From assembly GCA_009843625.1 (NCBI GenBank), contig VYDD01000457.1, positions 1-13,408 on the forward strand: DNA of 13,408 bases, written 5' to 3'. Source of the DNA: Gammaproteobacteria bacterium. GTDB taxonomy: Bacteria > Gemmatimonadota > Gemmatimonadetes > Longimicrobiales > Gaopeijiaceae. Both the position numbers and the translations under genes were made by a program. This document shows positions 6,135 through 12,725 of the stretch, piece after piece (the stretch's first letter is position 1; each line of letters begins with the position of its first letter). The notes below the pieces were generated by a model. The model was not told where the DNA came from. It ran no database searches and saw nothing but the letters and a program-made list of their open reading frames with translations.

Positions 6135-6833
6135 TTAGACGATCCCTTGCCTTAGATTGGGCCTTCCGTGTTCTGCCATTTTGGCAGACGCGCCAACCTT
6201 CCGCGGCCTAAAGTCTGCCATTTTGTCAGGTTGGTGGACCGAACCCCTCAGGCCCCTCAGCCCCCACGGCCGCACAAACGTCTCCGGCTCCACGCCCAGC
6301 CCGTCAGCCACCCGCGTTATGTAGTTGAAATAACCGATCACCTGGGTGGCATCGTGGATCGCCCGGTCGTCGAAGCCATGGCCGCGCAACACCTCCAGAT
6401 CCTCCGCTCCCACTTCCGTCTGCCGGAGCGTCAGTTTCTCCGCATAGTCGCATAGCGCCTGGTCCGCTTCGGACAACCCCGCCTCGCGCCAGTCGTGCAC
6501 GATCGCATGCACGAAGGCGTCCCGTTCCTCGTCGCTCTCGAACAGCTCCTCGATCTCTTCCCGGAGATCATGCGCGTGCGCCTGCTCTCAGTAGAAGCAG
6601 CCGTTCACCTTCGAGGTGATCACCGCGAGCATCTCGCGGCGCCATCGGTTCAGCGGCGAGGAGCCGAACATCAGCGTGCGGTAGAACGCCATGGTCGTCT
6701 GCATGGCGCGCGGGTTCAGGCTCATCACCCGCACGATGTTCCAGATCCGGCCCGCCCGGTCCCGCGCCTCGCCGTAGAGCTTGCGCAGAAGGCCAGTGGC
6801 TTCGGATTCGGAGATCTCTCGGATATGGGACAT
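6135..6833 (-). CDS. AhpD-like peroxidase-related protein, probable selenoprotein (CxxU)
   Basis: This is a carboxymuconolactone decarboxylase/AhpD-fold protein of the 'peroxidase-related enzyme' type, reducing peroxides or disulphides through a CxxC motif. The frame has one internal stop, a TGA (complement 6588-6590), exactly at the second Cys of the motif: 'VNGCFY' (Cys79), TGA at codon 82, then 'EQAHAHDLREE'. The catalytic His expected four residues later (His86) and a Glu in 'RREML' (Glu67) are present. Before and after the TGA the frame is open and conserved in character: 'NRWRREMLAV' before, and 'ADQALCDYAEKL' and 'ATQVIGYFNYITRVADGLG' after. A SECIS-like hairpin follows. I therefore read TGA as selenocysteine; a nonsense mutation is the alternative. 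The family body ends near 'VRPWG' (residues 188-191), yet the frame runs 41 residues further through two palindromes. It starts 7 bp after the outer-membrane gene, so the two form an operon. Confidence 0.75.
6173..6229. promoter_or_regulatory. Paired 15-bp palindromes, likely operator sites
   Basis: CTGCCATTTTGGCAG at 6173-6187 is a perfect palindrome (arms CTGCCA/TGGCAG around TTT) that extends to 7-bp arms with flanking T and A. A near-identical copy, CTGCCATTTTGTCAG, lies at 6215-6229 with one change. The centres are 42 bp apart, four turns of the helix, so a dimeric regulator could bind both on one face. They lie in the 3' extension of the AhpD-like frame. Which promoter they would serve is not clear: the ankyrin gene to the left ends facing them, and no minus-strand gene follows. 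Confidence 0.5.
6552..6569 (-). promoter_or_regulatory. Candidate bacterial SECIS hairpin after in-frame TGA
   Basis: On the minus strand the RNA folds as GAUCUC-CGGGAA-GAGAUC: a perfect 6-bp stem and a 6-nt loop. The loop begins 25 nt after the UGA. Published descriptions of bacterial SECIS elements, as I recall them, ask for an apical loop about 16-37 nt after the UGA, a stem of at least four pairs and a G in the first two loop positions. All three are met (G is loop position 2). A U-G pair may extend the stem by one. It lies within the coding sequence and encodes 'DLREEI', as bacterial SECIS elements do. Confidence 0.6.
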
Positions 6834-6840
6834 GGGCAGA

Positions 6841-8697
6841 CTACCTCGACACCCCTTCGAAGTTGGGATTCACGCCCGAGCGCCGGCTGCGCACCATCTG
6901 CTCGTCGGCGAACCCGCGCACCAGACCGATGAAGTCGCCGGTGGTCGCGCGGAACATGGGCCCGCGCCCCGAGTCCGCGCCAACCGGCCAGGCCAGATCG
7001 ATGCGCGTCGCCCGGACGCTTCCAGCCGGGAACCCCAGGCGCAGCCCGGCGCCGACCGAGGACTTCCAGCCGGTGTCCATGCCGAACGGCACATCGCCGG
7101 CCCAGGCCCGTCCGGCATCCGCGAAGAAGGTGAGCCCCAGGTCCATGGACGAGGGAGCGGGCCAACCCAGATCGACGCGGTTCTCGAGCGAAGCCACCAC
7201 CCGCCGGCCCGCGGGAAAGTCCTCTTCCTTGTATCCCCGCACCACCTCTCGGCCCCCGAGGGTGAGCTGGAACGGGGAGATGGTATTCCAGCCGCCGGCT
7301 GCCGAAACCCGCGCGACCAGCGTCCTGGCGAAGCCCACGCCGGGCTGCCAGTACGCAAGCAGGTCGGCCTCGGAGAGGATGTCCCTCCAGCGGCCCTCCG
7401 ACTCGTCCTCGAACCGCACCCGCCGGGCTTCCGTTTCGGCATTCACCAGCAACAACGCCGACGCCGATCCCACGCCCCCGAAGAACGAGACGCGGCCCAT
7501 GAAGTCGCTCGCGAGTTCAGCCGGCGCCCCGGACGCCGACGCCTCGTCCGTCGACAGCAACCGCCCCAGCGGCAGACGCGGCCCGAGCGTCAGGGAAAGA
7601 TCGATGCCCTGTGGCACGCTCTGCTCCCCGCTCACCGCATCGAGCCCGGTCCGCGTCTCGAAGCGCACCTTGCGCCTGGCGAGGAGCAGGTTGAAGCGGG
7701 TGAGTTCGTGGGCGCGCGTCTGGCCCGCCAGACGGGAGCCGATGCCCGGTTCGTCGTCGAGCAGGTTGCCGAAGTCCAGGCCCCGGACGAGCGACACGGA
7801 GTCGGGATACTCGTCGAAGCGCAACGTCTCGTGCGTGACGCCGAAGCCGAGCAGCGTCAGATCACCCGGCTCCCCGAAGCGGTAGGCCTGGGTGGCTTCG
7901 ATGCGCTCTCCGAACACCGGCAGGAGGGCGTAGCTGTAGTCCAGCGAGGGGTCGAGCACGTACGGAAAGAGCGACTCCCGGCGATGGAAGCGCACACGTC
8001 CCGCGAATCGCCCCACCTCTCCAACGAAGGGGTACACCAGCATCGCGTCCGTGAACCCGCCCGAGCGCGTGCGGCCCGCGTTCAGGCGCCCGTCCAGCCG
8101 CGTGCCGGCGAGGCGCGTGGAGTGCAGGGTGAGCCCGTAGTCGCGCCGCTGCTTGCGCTCCTGATAGAAGGCGCCGATCAGGTTGCCGGAGCCCAGGAAG
8201 TTCTCCTCCACCACGCTCGCGCCCTCGAACTGCAGCCCGTCATCGACGGTCACGTCGATCTGGATCTTGGTGGTCCACTCGTCGCGCGTCGTCACCCGCA
8301 CGTGCCGGGTGCCGTCCGGCTGGGGCTCGGCGACGATGTCCGCGGTGGCGATGAAGCCGAGCTCGCGCAGGATCCTTTCGGACTCCTCGAAGAGAAACAG
8401 GTCCGGGCAATCCCCCTCTCCGAACAGCAGCTCGCCGGCGATGAATCCCTCCCGCGTGTCGACGTGCATGAAGTTGGCGAGGCCGCGCGTCCAGCGGAGG
8501 ATGCGCGGCTGGGACGGGGGTCCCGGGTCGAAGATGGGCCGGCTTACGATGATGATGCGTGAGACCGTTCCCTCTTCGCAGGCGACATCTTCACCGGGCA
8601 ACTGGGCGCGCGCCGGACTTGCCGCCCCCAGAACTCCCGTTAGAAGAATACCGGCGGACGCCAGGCAACGGAGGCTGGCAACAGAGAGATCAGGCAA
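6841..8697 (-). CDS. BamA/TamA-like outer-membrane beta-barrel protein (Omp85 superfamily), 618 aa
   Basis: A signal peptide (hydrophobic core about 12-26, cleavage after 'ARA' at residue 31) sends it across the inner membrane. Residues about 45-145 form a POTRA-like segment: 'LLFGEGDCPD', then 'EESERILRELGFI', then a beta pair ending 'VTTRDEWT'. The rest alternates beta strands with charged turns, as in a 16-strand barrel. 'GGREVVRGYKEEDFPAG' around Tyr489 contains the VRGY loop-6 motif typical of Omp85 proteins. With a single POTRA it is shorter than BamA, and is more likely a TamA-like or lineage-specific assembly or translocation factor. The start is a TTG (complement 8695-8697) without a strong SD. 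It is the first start in the frame and gives a proper signal peptide, but the N-terminus is not certain. It precedes the AhpD-like gene by 7 bp. Confidence 0.8.
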   Translation of the reverse strand: MPDLSVASLRCLASAGILLTGVLGAASPARAQLPGEDVACEEGTVSRIIIVSRPIFDPGPPSQPRILRWTRGLANFMHVDTREGFIAGELLFGEGDCPDLFLFEESERILRELGFIATADIVAEPQPDGTRHVRVTTRDEWTTKIQIDVTVDDGLQFEGASVVEENFLGSGNLIGAFYQERKQRRDYGLTLHSTRLAGTRLDGRLNAGRTRSGGFTDAMLVYPFVGEVGRFAGRVRFHRRESLFPYVLDPSLDYSYALLPVFGERIEATQAYRFGEPGDLTLLGFGVTHETLRFDEYPDSVSLVRGLDFGNLLDDEPGIGSRLAGQTRAHELTRFNLLLARRKVRFETRTGLDAVSGEQSVPQGIDLSLTLGPRLPLGRLLSTDEASASGAPAELASDFMGRVSFFGGVGSASALLLVNAETEARRVRFEDESEGRWRDILSEADLLAYWQPGVGFARTLVARVSAAGGWNTISPFQLTLGGREVVRGYKEEDFPAGRRVVASLENRVDLGWPAPSSMDLGLTFFADAGRAWAGDVPFGMDTGWKSSVGAGLRLGFPAGSVRATRIDLAWPVGADSGRGPMFRATTGDFIGLVRGFADEQMVRSRRSGVNPNFEGVSR

Positions 8698-8976
8698 GGG
8701 ACCGTGCAGAGAGTTCGCTCGGAGGGAAGTTGACTCGGAACTGGCGGGGAAGCGGGCCCGAAAAACCGGTAATCTGCCCCAAGTCGGCCTTCCATGTTAT
8801 GGCGTCCGCAGGTTCGATGTTCCCGGCCGGCTGCGCCCCCGTTGACCCTCGCCCGCTCTCGCGAATAAGATTGGAACCGTTGTCTCCTCCGCGCGCCGTC
8901 GTGATTCGAGAGGCCCGCGGAGGATCGTGTTTTGGGCCGCTGACTTCTCCATCCAGCCCGGAGTTCCCCGGATCTC
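8698..8976. other. Divergent intergenic region between Omp85-like gene and pckA
   Basis: About 280 bp with no gene, acting as the 5' region of both neighbours. A promoter for pckA is visible at 8842-8871. For the minus-strand gene I see no convincing -35/-10 pair. Confidence 0.5.
8842..8871 (+). promoter_or_regulatory. Sigma70-type promoter for pckA
   Basis: TTGACC (8842-8847, 5 of 6 matches), an 18-nt spacer and TAAGAT (8866-8871, 4 of 6). Transcription would begin near 8878, leaving a leader of about 100 nt before the ATG at 8977. Confidence 0.5.
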
Positions 8977-10593
8977 ATGACCCTGCCAGCCCTCGACATG
9001 TCTCCAGCCCCCTCGCACACCGCCGTCGAACTCGACGCCCACGGTCTGACCCCCGCGGGGCATATCCACTGGAATCTCTCACCCGCGCAGCTCTACGAGG
9101 CCGCCCTCTCCAGGGGCGAAGGGCACCTCGTGAACATGGGTCCCTTCGCCGCGGTCACCGTCCCGCACACGGGCCGGTCCCCCGACGACCGCTTCACCGT
9201 CGAGGAGCCCTCCACGGCCGACCAGATCGACTGGGGCTCCATCAACCGCCCCATGAGCGAAGCGCATTACCGGGCACTCAGGGCCGACATCATCGAATAC
9301 CTGAACCCGCGCGAACTCTTCGTGCGCGATGCCCACTGCGGAGCCGATCCGGCGCACCGCATCTCGGTTCGCGTGGTCAGCCCGAGCGCCTGGCACACGC
9401 TCTTCGTGTACAACATGTTCCTGCGCCCGTCCGCCGCCGAACTGGCCGCCATCCGTCCCGACTTCGTCGTGCTGCACGCGCCCCTGCTCCAGGCCGACCC
9501 GGCGCGCCACGGCACCCGCAGCGGCACCGCGGTGGTCGTGAATCTGGCCGAGCGGACCGTGCTCGTGGCCGGCACGCGCTACGCGGGCGAGATCAAGAAA
9601 TCCATTTTCTCGTCGATGAACTTCTTCCTGCCCGGCAAGGGCGCGCTTCCCATGCACTGCTCGGCCAACATCGGCGAGGACGGCGACACCGCGCTCTTCT
9701 TCGGGCTCTCCGGAACCGGCAAGACCACGCTTTCCGCGGACCACGCGCGCCGCCTGATCGGCGACGACGAGCACGGCTGGAGCGACGACGGCATCTTCAA
9801 CTTCGAGGGCGGATGCTACGCCAAGGTGATACGCCTCTCCCCGGAGAACGAACCCGAGATCTACCGCACCACGCGCATGTTCGGGACCATCCTCGAGAAC
9901 GTGATCTTCGACCAGGACACGCGCGAGCTGGACCTCGACGACGACACCCTCACCGAGAACACGCGCGCCTCCTATCCCATCCACTACATCCCCGGGGCGG
10001 TGCCTGATGGCCGGGGCGGCCATCCGAACAACATCTTCTTCCTCACCGCCGACGCCTTCGGCGTCCTGCCGCCCATCGCGCGCCTGACTCCCGAGCAGGC
10101 GATGTACCACTTCCTGTCGGGGTACACCGCGAAGGTGGCGGGGACGGAGCGCGGCGTGACCGACCCGCGCGCTACCTTCAGCGCCTGCTTCGGCGCGCCC
10201 TTCCTGCCGATGCACCCGAGCGTCTACGCGCGCATCCTGGGCAGGAAGCTTCGCCGCCACGGCTCGCGGGTGTGGCTGGTGAACACCGGCTGGACGGGAG
10301 GCGGGTTCGGCACCGGCAGGCGCATGGATCTTCCGCACACGCGCGCGATGATCCGCGCGGCGCTCGACGGGTCGCTGGACGGGGTGCCGACGCGCACCGA
10401 TCCGGTCTTCGGACTCGCGGTGCCGCGAGAGGTCGAGGGCGTGCCCGCGCGGGTTCTGACCCCGCGCTCCACCTGGGCCGACCCGGAGGCCTACGACCGC
10501 GCCGCCGGCCGGCTCGCGGCCATGTTCCGGGACAACTTCTCGAGTTTCGCCGACGCCGCTCCGGAGGAGGTGCGGGCGGCGGGACCGAGGTAA
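8977..10593 (+). CDS. pckA: Phosphoenolpyruvate carboxykinase (ATP)
   Basis: This enzyme converts oxaloacetate and ATP to phosphoenolpyruvate, CO2 and ADP in the cytosol, the entry step of gluconeogenesis. At 538 residues it matches the usual length (about 540). Visible landmarks: 'HTGRSPDDRF' near 64-73 (substrate Arg), 'YAGEIKKSIF' 202-211 (catalytic Lys), 'MHCSANIG' 226-233 (metal-binding His), the kinase-1a P-loop 'GLSGTGKTTLS' 243-253, 'GDDEHGWSDDGIFNFEGGCYAK' region 262-283 (kinase-2 Asp) and 'NTGWTGGGFGTGRR' towards the C-terminus (adenine-binding loop). All key residues are present. The ATG at 8977 is used; a weak GGAG lies 13 nt upstream, and the next ATG at 8998 has no SD, so the start is slightly uncertain. 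An EVE-domain gene follows after 73 bp in the same direction. Confidence 0.97.
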   Translation: MTLPALDMSPAPSHTAVELDAHGLTPAGHIHWNLSPAQLYEAALSRGEGHLVNMGPFAAVTVPHTGRSPDDRFTVEEPSTADQIDWGSINRPMSEAHYRALRADIIEYLNPRELFVRDAHCGADPAHRISVRVVSPSAWHTLFVYNMFLRPSAAELAAIRPDFVVLHAPLLQADPARHGTRSGTAVVVNLAERTVLVAGTRYAGEIKKSIFSSMNFFLPGKGALPMHCSANIGEDGDTALFFGLSGTGKTTLSADHARRLIGDDEHGWSDDGIFNFEGGCYAKVIRLSPENEPEIYRTTRMFGTILENVIFDQDTRELDLDDDTLTENTRASYPIHYIPGAVPDGRGGHPNNIFFLTADAFGVLPPIARLTPEQAMYHFLSGYTAKVAGTERGVTDPRATFSACFGAPFLPMHPSVYARILGRKLRRHGSRVWLVNTGWTGGGFGTGRRMDLPHTRAMIRAALDGSLDGVPTRTDPVFGLAVPREVEGVPARVLTPRSTWADPEAYDRAAGRLAAMFRDNFSSFADAAPEEVRAAGPR

Positions 10594-10666
10594 CGTCGAA
10601 CGCCGCGGGCCCGGCTCGCGCCGCAATCCGAGGACCCCGGGGGCAGCGCCGGGACAGGGAGCCGAA

Positions 10667-11131
10667 ATGGCGAAGCAATACTGGCTGATGAAGACGGAAC
10701 CGGGCGTCTACTCGATCGACGACCTGGAGCGGGACGGCTACACCTGGTGGGAAGGCGTCCGCAACTACGGGGCCCGCAACAACATGCAGGCGATGAGCGT
10801 GGGCGACGAGGTGCTCTTCTACCACAGCATGGCCAAGCCGCCGGGCGTCGCTGGGCTCGCCCGGGTGTGCAAGGAAGCCTATCCCGACCACTTCGCCTTC
10901 GATCCCGACGAGCACTACTACGACCCGAAGTCCGACCCGGCCAAACCCCGCTGGTACATGGTCGACGTGGAATTCGTGGAGAAGTTCCCCGAGGTCGTGT
11001 CGCTGAAGGACATCCGCCAGGTGTCGGCCTTGAGCGAGATGGTGCTGGTGAAGAACTCGCGGCTCTCGGTCCAGCCCGTGGGCCAGGAGGAGTTCGAGGT
11101 CATCCGCGGGATGGGCCGCGGCGAGGGCTGA
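10667..11131 (+). CDS. EVE domain-containing protein, 154 aa
   Basis: A single EVE domain, a PUA-like fold that binds modified bases in DNA or RNA. The sequence follows the bacterial/Thy28 pattern closely: 'YWLMKTEPGVYSIDDL' at 5-20, 'WWEGVRNYGARNNM' at 27-40 with the aromatic/Arg/Asn residues that line the pocket, 'GDEVLFYHS' at 47-54, 'AYPD' with 'YYDPKS', and 'PRWYMVDVEF'. The length is that of the one-domain family. AGGGAG (10656-10661), 5 nt before the ATG, confirms the start. It lies between pckA and the HD phosphohydrolase with gaps of 73 and 71 bp. EVE proteins often occur beside housekeeping genes, so this context says little about function. No partner restriction or helicase domain is attached. 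Confidence 0.93.
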   Translation: MAKQYWLMKTEPGVYSIDDLERDGYTWWEGVRNYGARNNMQAMSVGDEVLFYHSMAKPPGVAGLARVCKEAYPDHFAFDPDEHYYDPKSDPAKPRWYMVDVEFVEKFPEVVSLKDIRQVSALSEMVLVKNSRLSVQPVGQEEFEVIRGMGRGEG

Positions 11132-11166
11132 CCGCCATCCGCCGGCCCCGGCGTCCCATTTCGCCA

Positions 11167-11196
11167 TTGCTCCGCCCGCGCGCGCGACGGTAAACT
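11167..11196 (+). promoter_or_regulatory. Possible promoter giving a leaderless mRNA for the HD gene
   Basis: TAAACT at 11191-11196 fits the TAnnnT form of a -10 box and stands just 6 nt before the ATG at 11203. TTGCTC (11167-11172) is a partial -35 at an 18-nt spacing. Transcription would start at or next to the A of the ATG. No Shine-Dalgarno sequence is present, which agrees with a leaderless message. Confidence 0.45.
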
Positions 11197-11202
11197 CCCC
11201 GC

Positions 11203-12489
11203 ATGTCCTCCCGGAACGCGCCCGCCCTGATTCGCGACCCGATCTGGGGCTCAATCCGGCTGGACGCGACCGCCGCCCGCATCACGGACGCCGCCGCCTT
11301 CCAGCGGCTGCGCTATATCCGCCAGCTCGGTCTCGCCCACCTGGTCTACCCGGGCGCCACCCACACCCGCTTCGCCCACGCGCTCGGCGTCTATCATCTG
11401 GTGAGCACCGCCCTGCGGAGCCTGAGGAAGCGGGAATCCGTCCCCGACCATGTGTGGAGGGGCGCCGGGCTGGTGCCGTACGCGGGGCTCCTGCACGACA
11501 TCGGCCACTACCCCTTCTCGCACGCGCTCGACGACCTGCGCGGTGACGATCATCCCGGCGACCACGAGGCGGTAGCGGGGCACTTTCTGGAGTCGCCCGA
11601 TGTGCGGGAGGCGCTGGCCGGCCTGGGACCCGGCGCCGGCGCCGAGATCGGCGCGCTCATCCGCGGCGAGAGCAACGCCCCGCTGCGCGGCCTGGTGCAC
11701 GGCAGCCTCGACATGGACAAGCTGGACTACCTCAGGCGCGACGCGCGCTCATGTGGCGTGCCCTACGGCGAGGTCGACGTCGAACGCCTCCTGCAGGGAC
11801 TGGTCATTCTCCAGGATCCGGAGAGCGGCGCGTACGAGGTGGGGGTCGGCGAGAAGGCGGTCAGCGCGCTGGAATCCCTGCTGTTCGCCAAGTACCAGAT
11901 GTTCCGCAACGTGTACTGGCACCACGCGGTGCGCGCGGGCACGGTGCTCTGCGCGCGCATCGTCAACGATGCGGTGGCCGCGGGGCTGGTCGGGGGGCGT
12001 GAGCTGGCCGGCCCGACGGACGACGAGCTCCTGCACCTGATCGGCCGCCGCGCAGAGACCCGCGGCGGACCCGTCGCGGACCGCATTCGCCGCCGCTGGC
12101 TCCCGGCTCTGAGGGGACGGCGTCTCCCCAAGCGCGCCGCCGAGCTCACCGCGGCCGACCTGGGCGACCGGAGCCTCCCTCCCTGGATCGAGGCCCCGGG
12201 TCCCGAACGCCGCCGGCTCGAGGACCAGCTCGCGGAGGGGCTCTCCCTCGAGCCCGGCGAGGTCGTGATCGACTTCCCCTACAAGCCCGCCATGTTCCAG
12301 CTCGACCTCCTGGTGCGCCGCCGCAGCGGGCGCGCCGAGCGGCTCGGCAAGGCCGGCATCCCCGGCGTCATCGACCTTCCCAGGGTGGCCCGCGAGCTCT
12401 ACCGCACCTCCCGGGTGCTGCGCGTCTTCACCTTCGAGAAGAGGTCTCTCGCGCCCGACGAGGTCATCGGTCTGATAACCGAAGCGTGA
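11203..12489 (+). CDS. HD domain phosphohydrolase, SAMHD1/dGTPase-like (YdhJ type), 428 aa
   Basis: A metal-dependent phosphohydrolase of the HD superfamily, in the branch with SAMHD1 and bacterial deoxynucleotide triphosphohydrolases. Metal ligands are visible in order: His54 in 'GATHTRFAHALGV', the His98-Asp99 pair in 'LLHDIGHYPFSH', and Asp172 in 'HGSLDMDKLDYLRRD'. The second-shell His102 and His107 are also conserved. The sequence opens 'IRDPIWGSIRLD', as in this family, and continues with the helical 'LLFAKYQMFRNVYWHHAVRAG' region (about 226-246) typical of the core. The C-terminal 130 residues are more divergent. The likely substrate is a dNTP, but related proteins differ, so specificity is not known. 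No SD precedes the ATG (see the adjacent promoter). Confidence 0.92.
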   Translation: MSSRNAPALIRDPIWGSIRLDATAARITDAAAFQRLRYIRQLGLAHLVYPGATHTRFAHALGVYHLVSTALRSLRKRESVPDHVWRGAGLVPYAGLLHDIGHYPFSHALDDLRGDDHPGDHEAVAGHFLESPDVREALAGLGPGAGAEIGALIRGESNAPLRGLVHGSLDMDKLDYLRRDARSCGVPYGEVDVERLLQGLVILQDPESGAYEVGVGEKAVSALESLLFAKYQMFRNVYWHHAVRAGTVLCARIVNDAVAAGLVGGRELAGPTDDELLHLIGRRAETRGGPVADRIRRRWLPALRGRRLPKRAAELTAADLGDRSLPPWIEAPGPERRRLEDQLAEGLSLEPGEVVIDFPYKPAMFQLDLLVRRRSGRAERLGKAGIPGVIDLPRVARELYRTSRVLRVFTFEKRSLAPDEVIGLITEA

Positions 12490-12725
12490 GCGGACCAACG
12501 GTGGGGCTCATGTAACCGCCCCGGCCTTCCAGGCGTAAGGAACCCGGTTGACGGTGGGGTTTAGGATGCGTGGCACCTCAATCCGGAGTTCTGGACAATT
12601 CCGGGAATCTTATTATGATTCAGGGCTGCGGATCCTACGCCTCGCGCGCGGGTATGCGGGGCCGATACAAAACGCGATTCCAGTGCGCCAACGGCCGCCG
12701 GAGCCGATAAGGAGACCTTTTCAGA
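12490..12725 (+). other. Intergenic leader between HD gene and sigma factor gene
   Basis: About 236 bp. It contains the nonamer ACGGTGGGG twice (12498-12506 and 12551-12559), a weak hairpin GGGGC (12503-12507)/GCCCC (12518-12522) soon after the HD stop codon, and the promoter at 12592-12621. I see no intrinsic terminator with a T-run and no riboswitch I can name. Confidence 0.4.
12592..12621 (+). promoter_or_regulatory. Sigma70-type promoter with overlapping palindrome, upstream of sigma factor gene
   Basis: TGGACA (12592-12597, 5 of 6 matches), a 16-nt spacer and TATGAT (12614-12619, 5 of 6). The -10 box lies within an inverted repeat, GAATC (12605-12609), 7-nt TTATTAT, GATTC (12617-12621), which could be an operator. 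The leader would be about 100 nt. This AT-rich patch stands out from the GC-rich surroundings. Confidence 0.55.

Noticed and set aside
6180..6205. Possible sigma54 promoter (TTGGCGCG...TGCC, minus strand)
   Set aside because: The GG-to-GC spacing is 7 nt, not 10, so it does not fit the -24/-12 consensus.
6588..6590. Treating the AhpD-like gene as two separate short genes split at the stop
   Set aside because: The second half has no start signal after the TGA, is in the same frame, and the two halves together make one family-like protein.
6781..8562. 593-codon plus-strand open frame opposite the Omp85-like gene
   Set aside because: The translation is His/Arg/Pro-rich with no domain, while the minus strand gives a signal peptide, POTRA and barrel motifs.
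9079..10626. Very long open frame (515 codons) on the minus strand opposite pckA
   Set aside because: It mirrors the pckA codons in an antisense frame, as GC-rich genes often do. Its translation has no recognisable domain while pckA is unmistakable.
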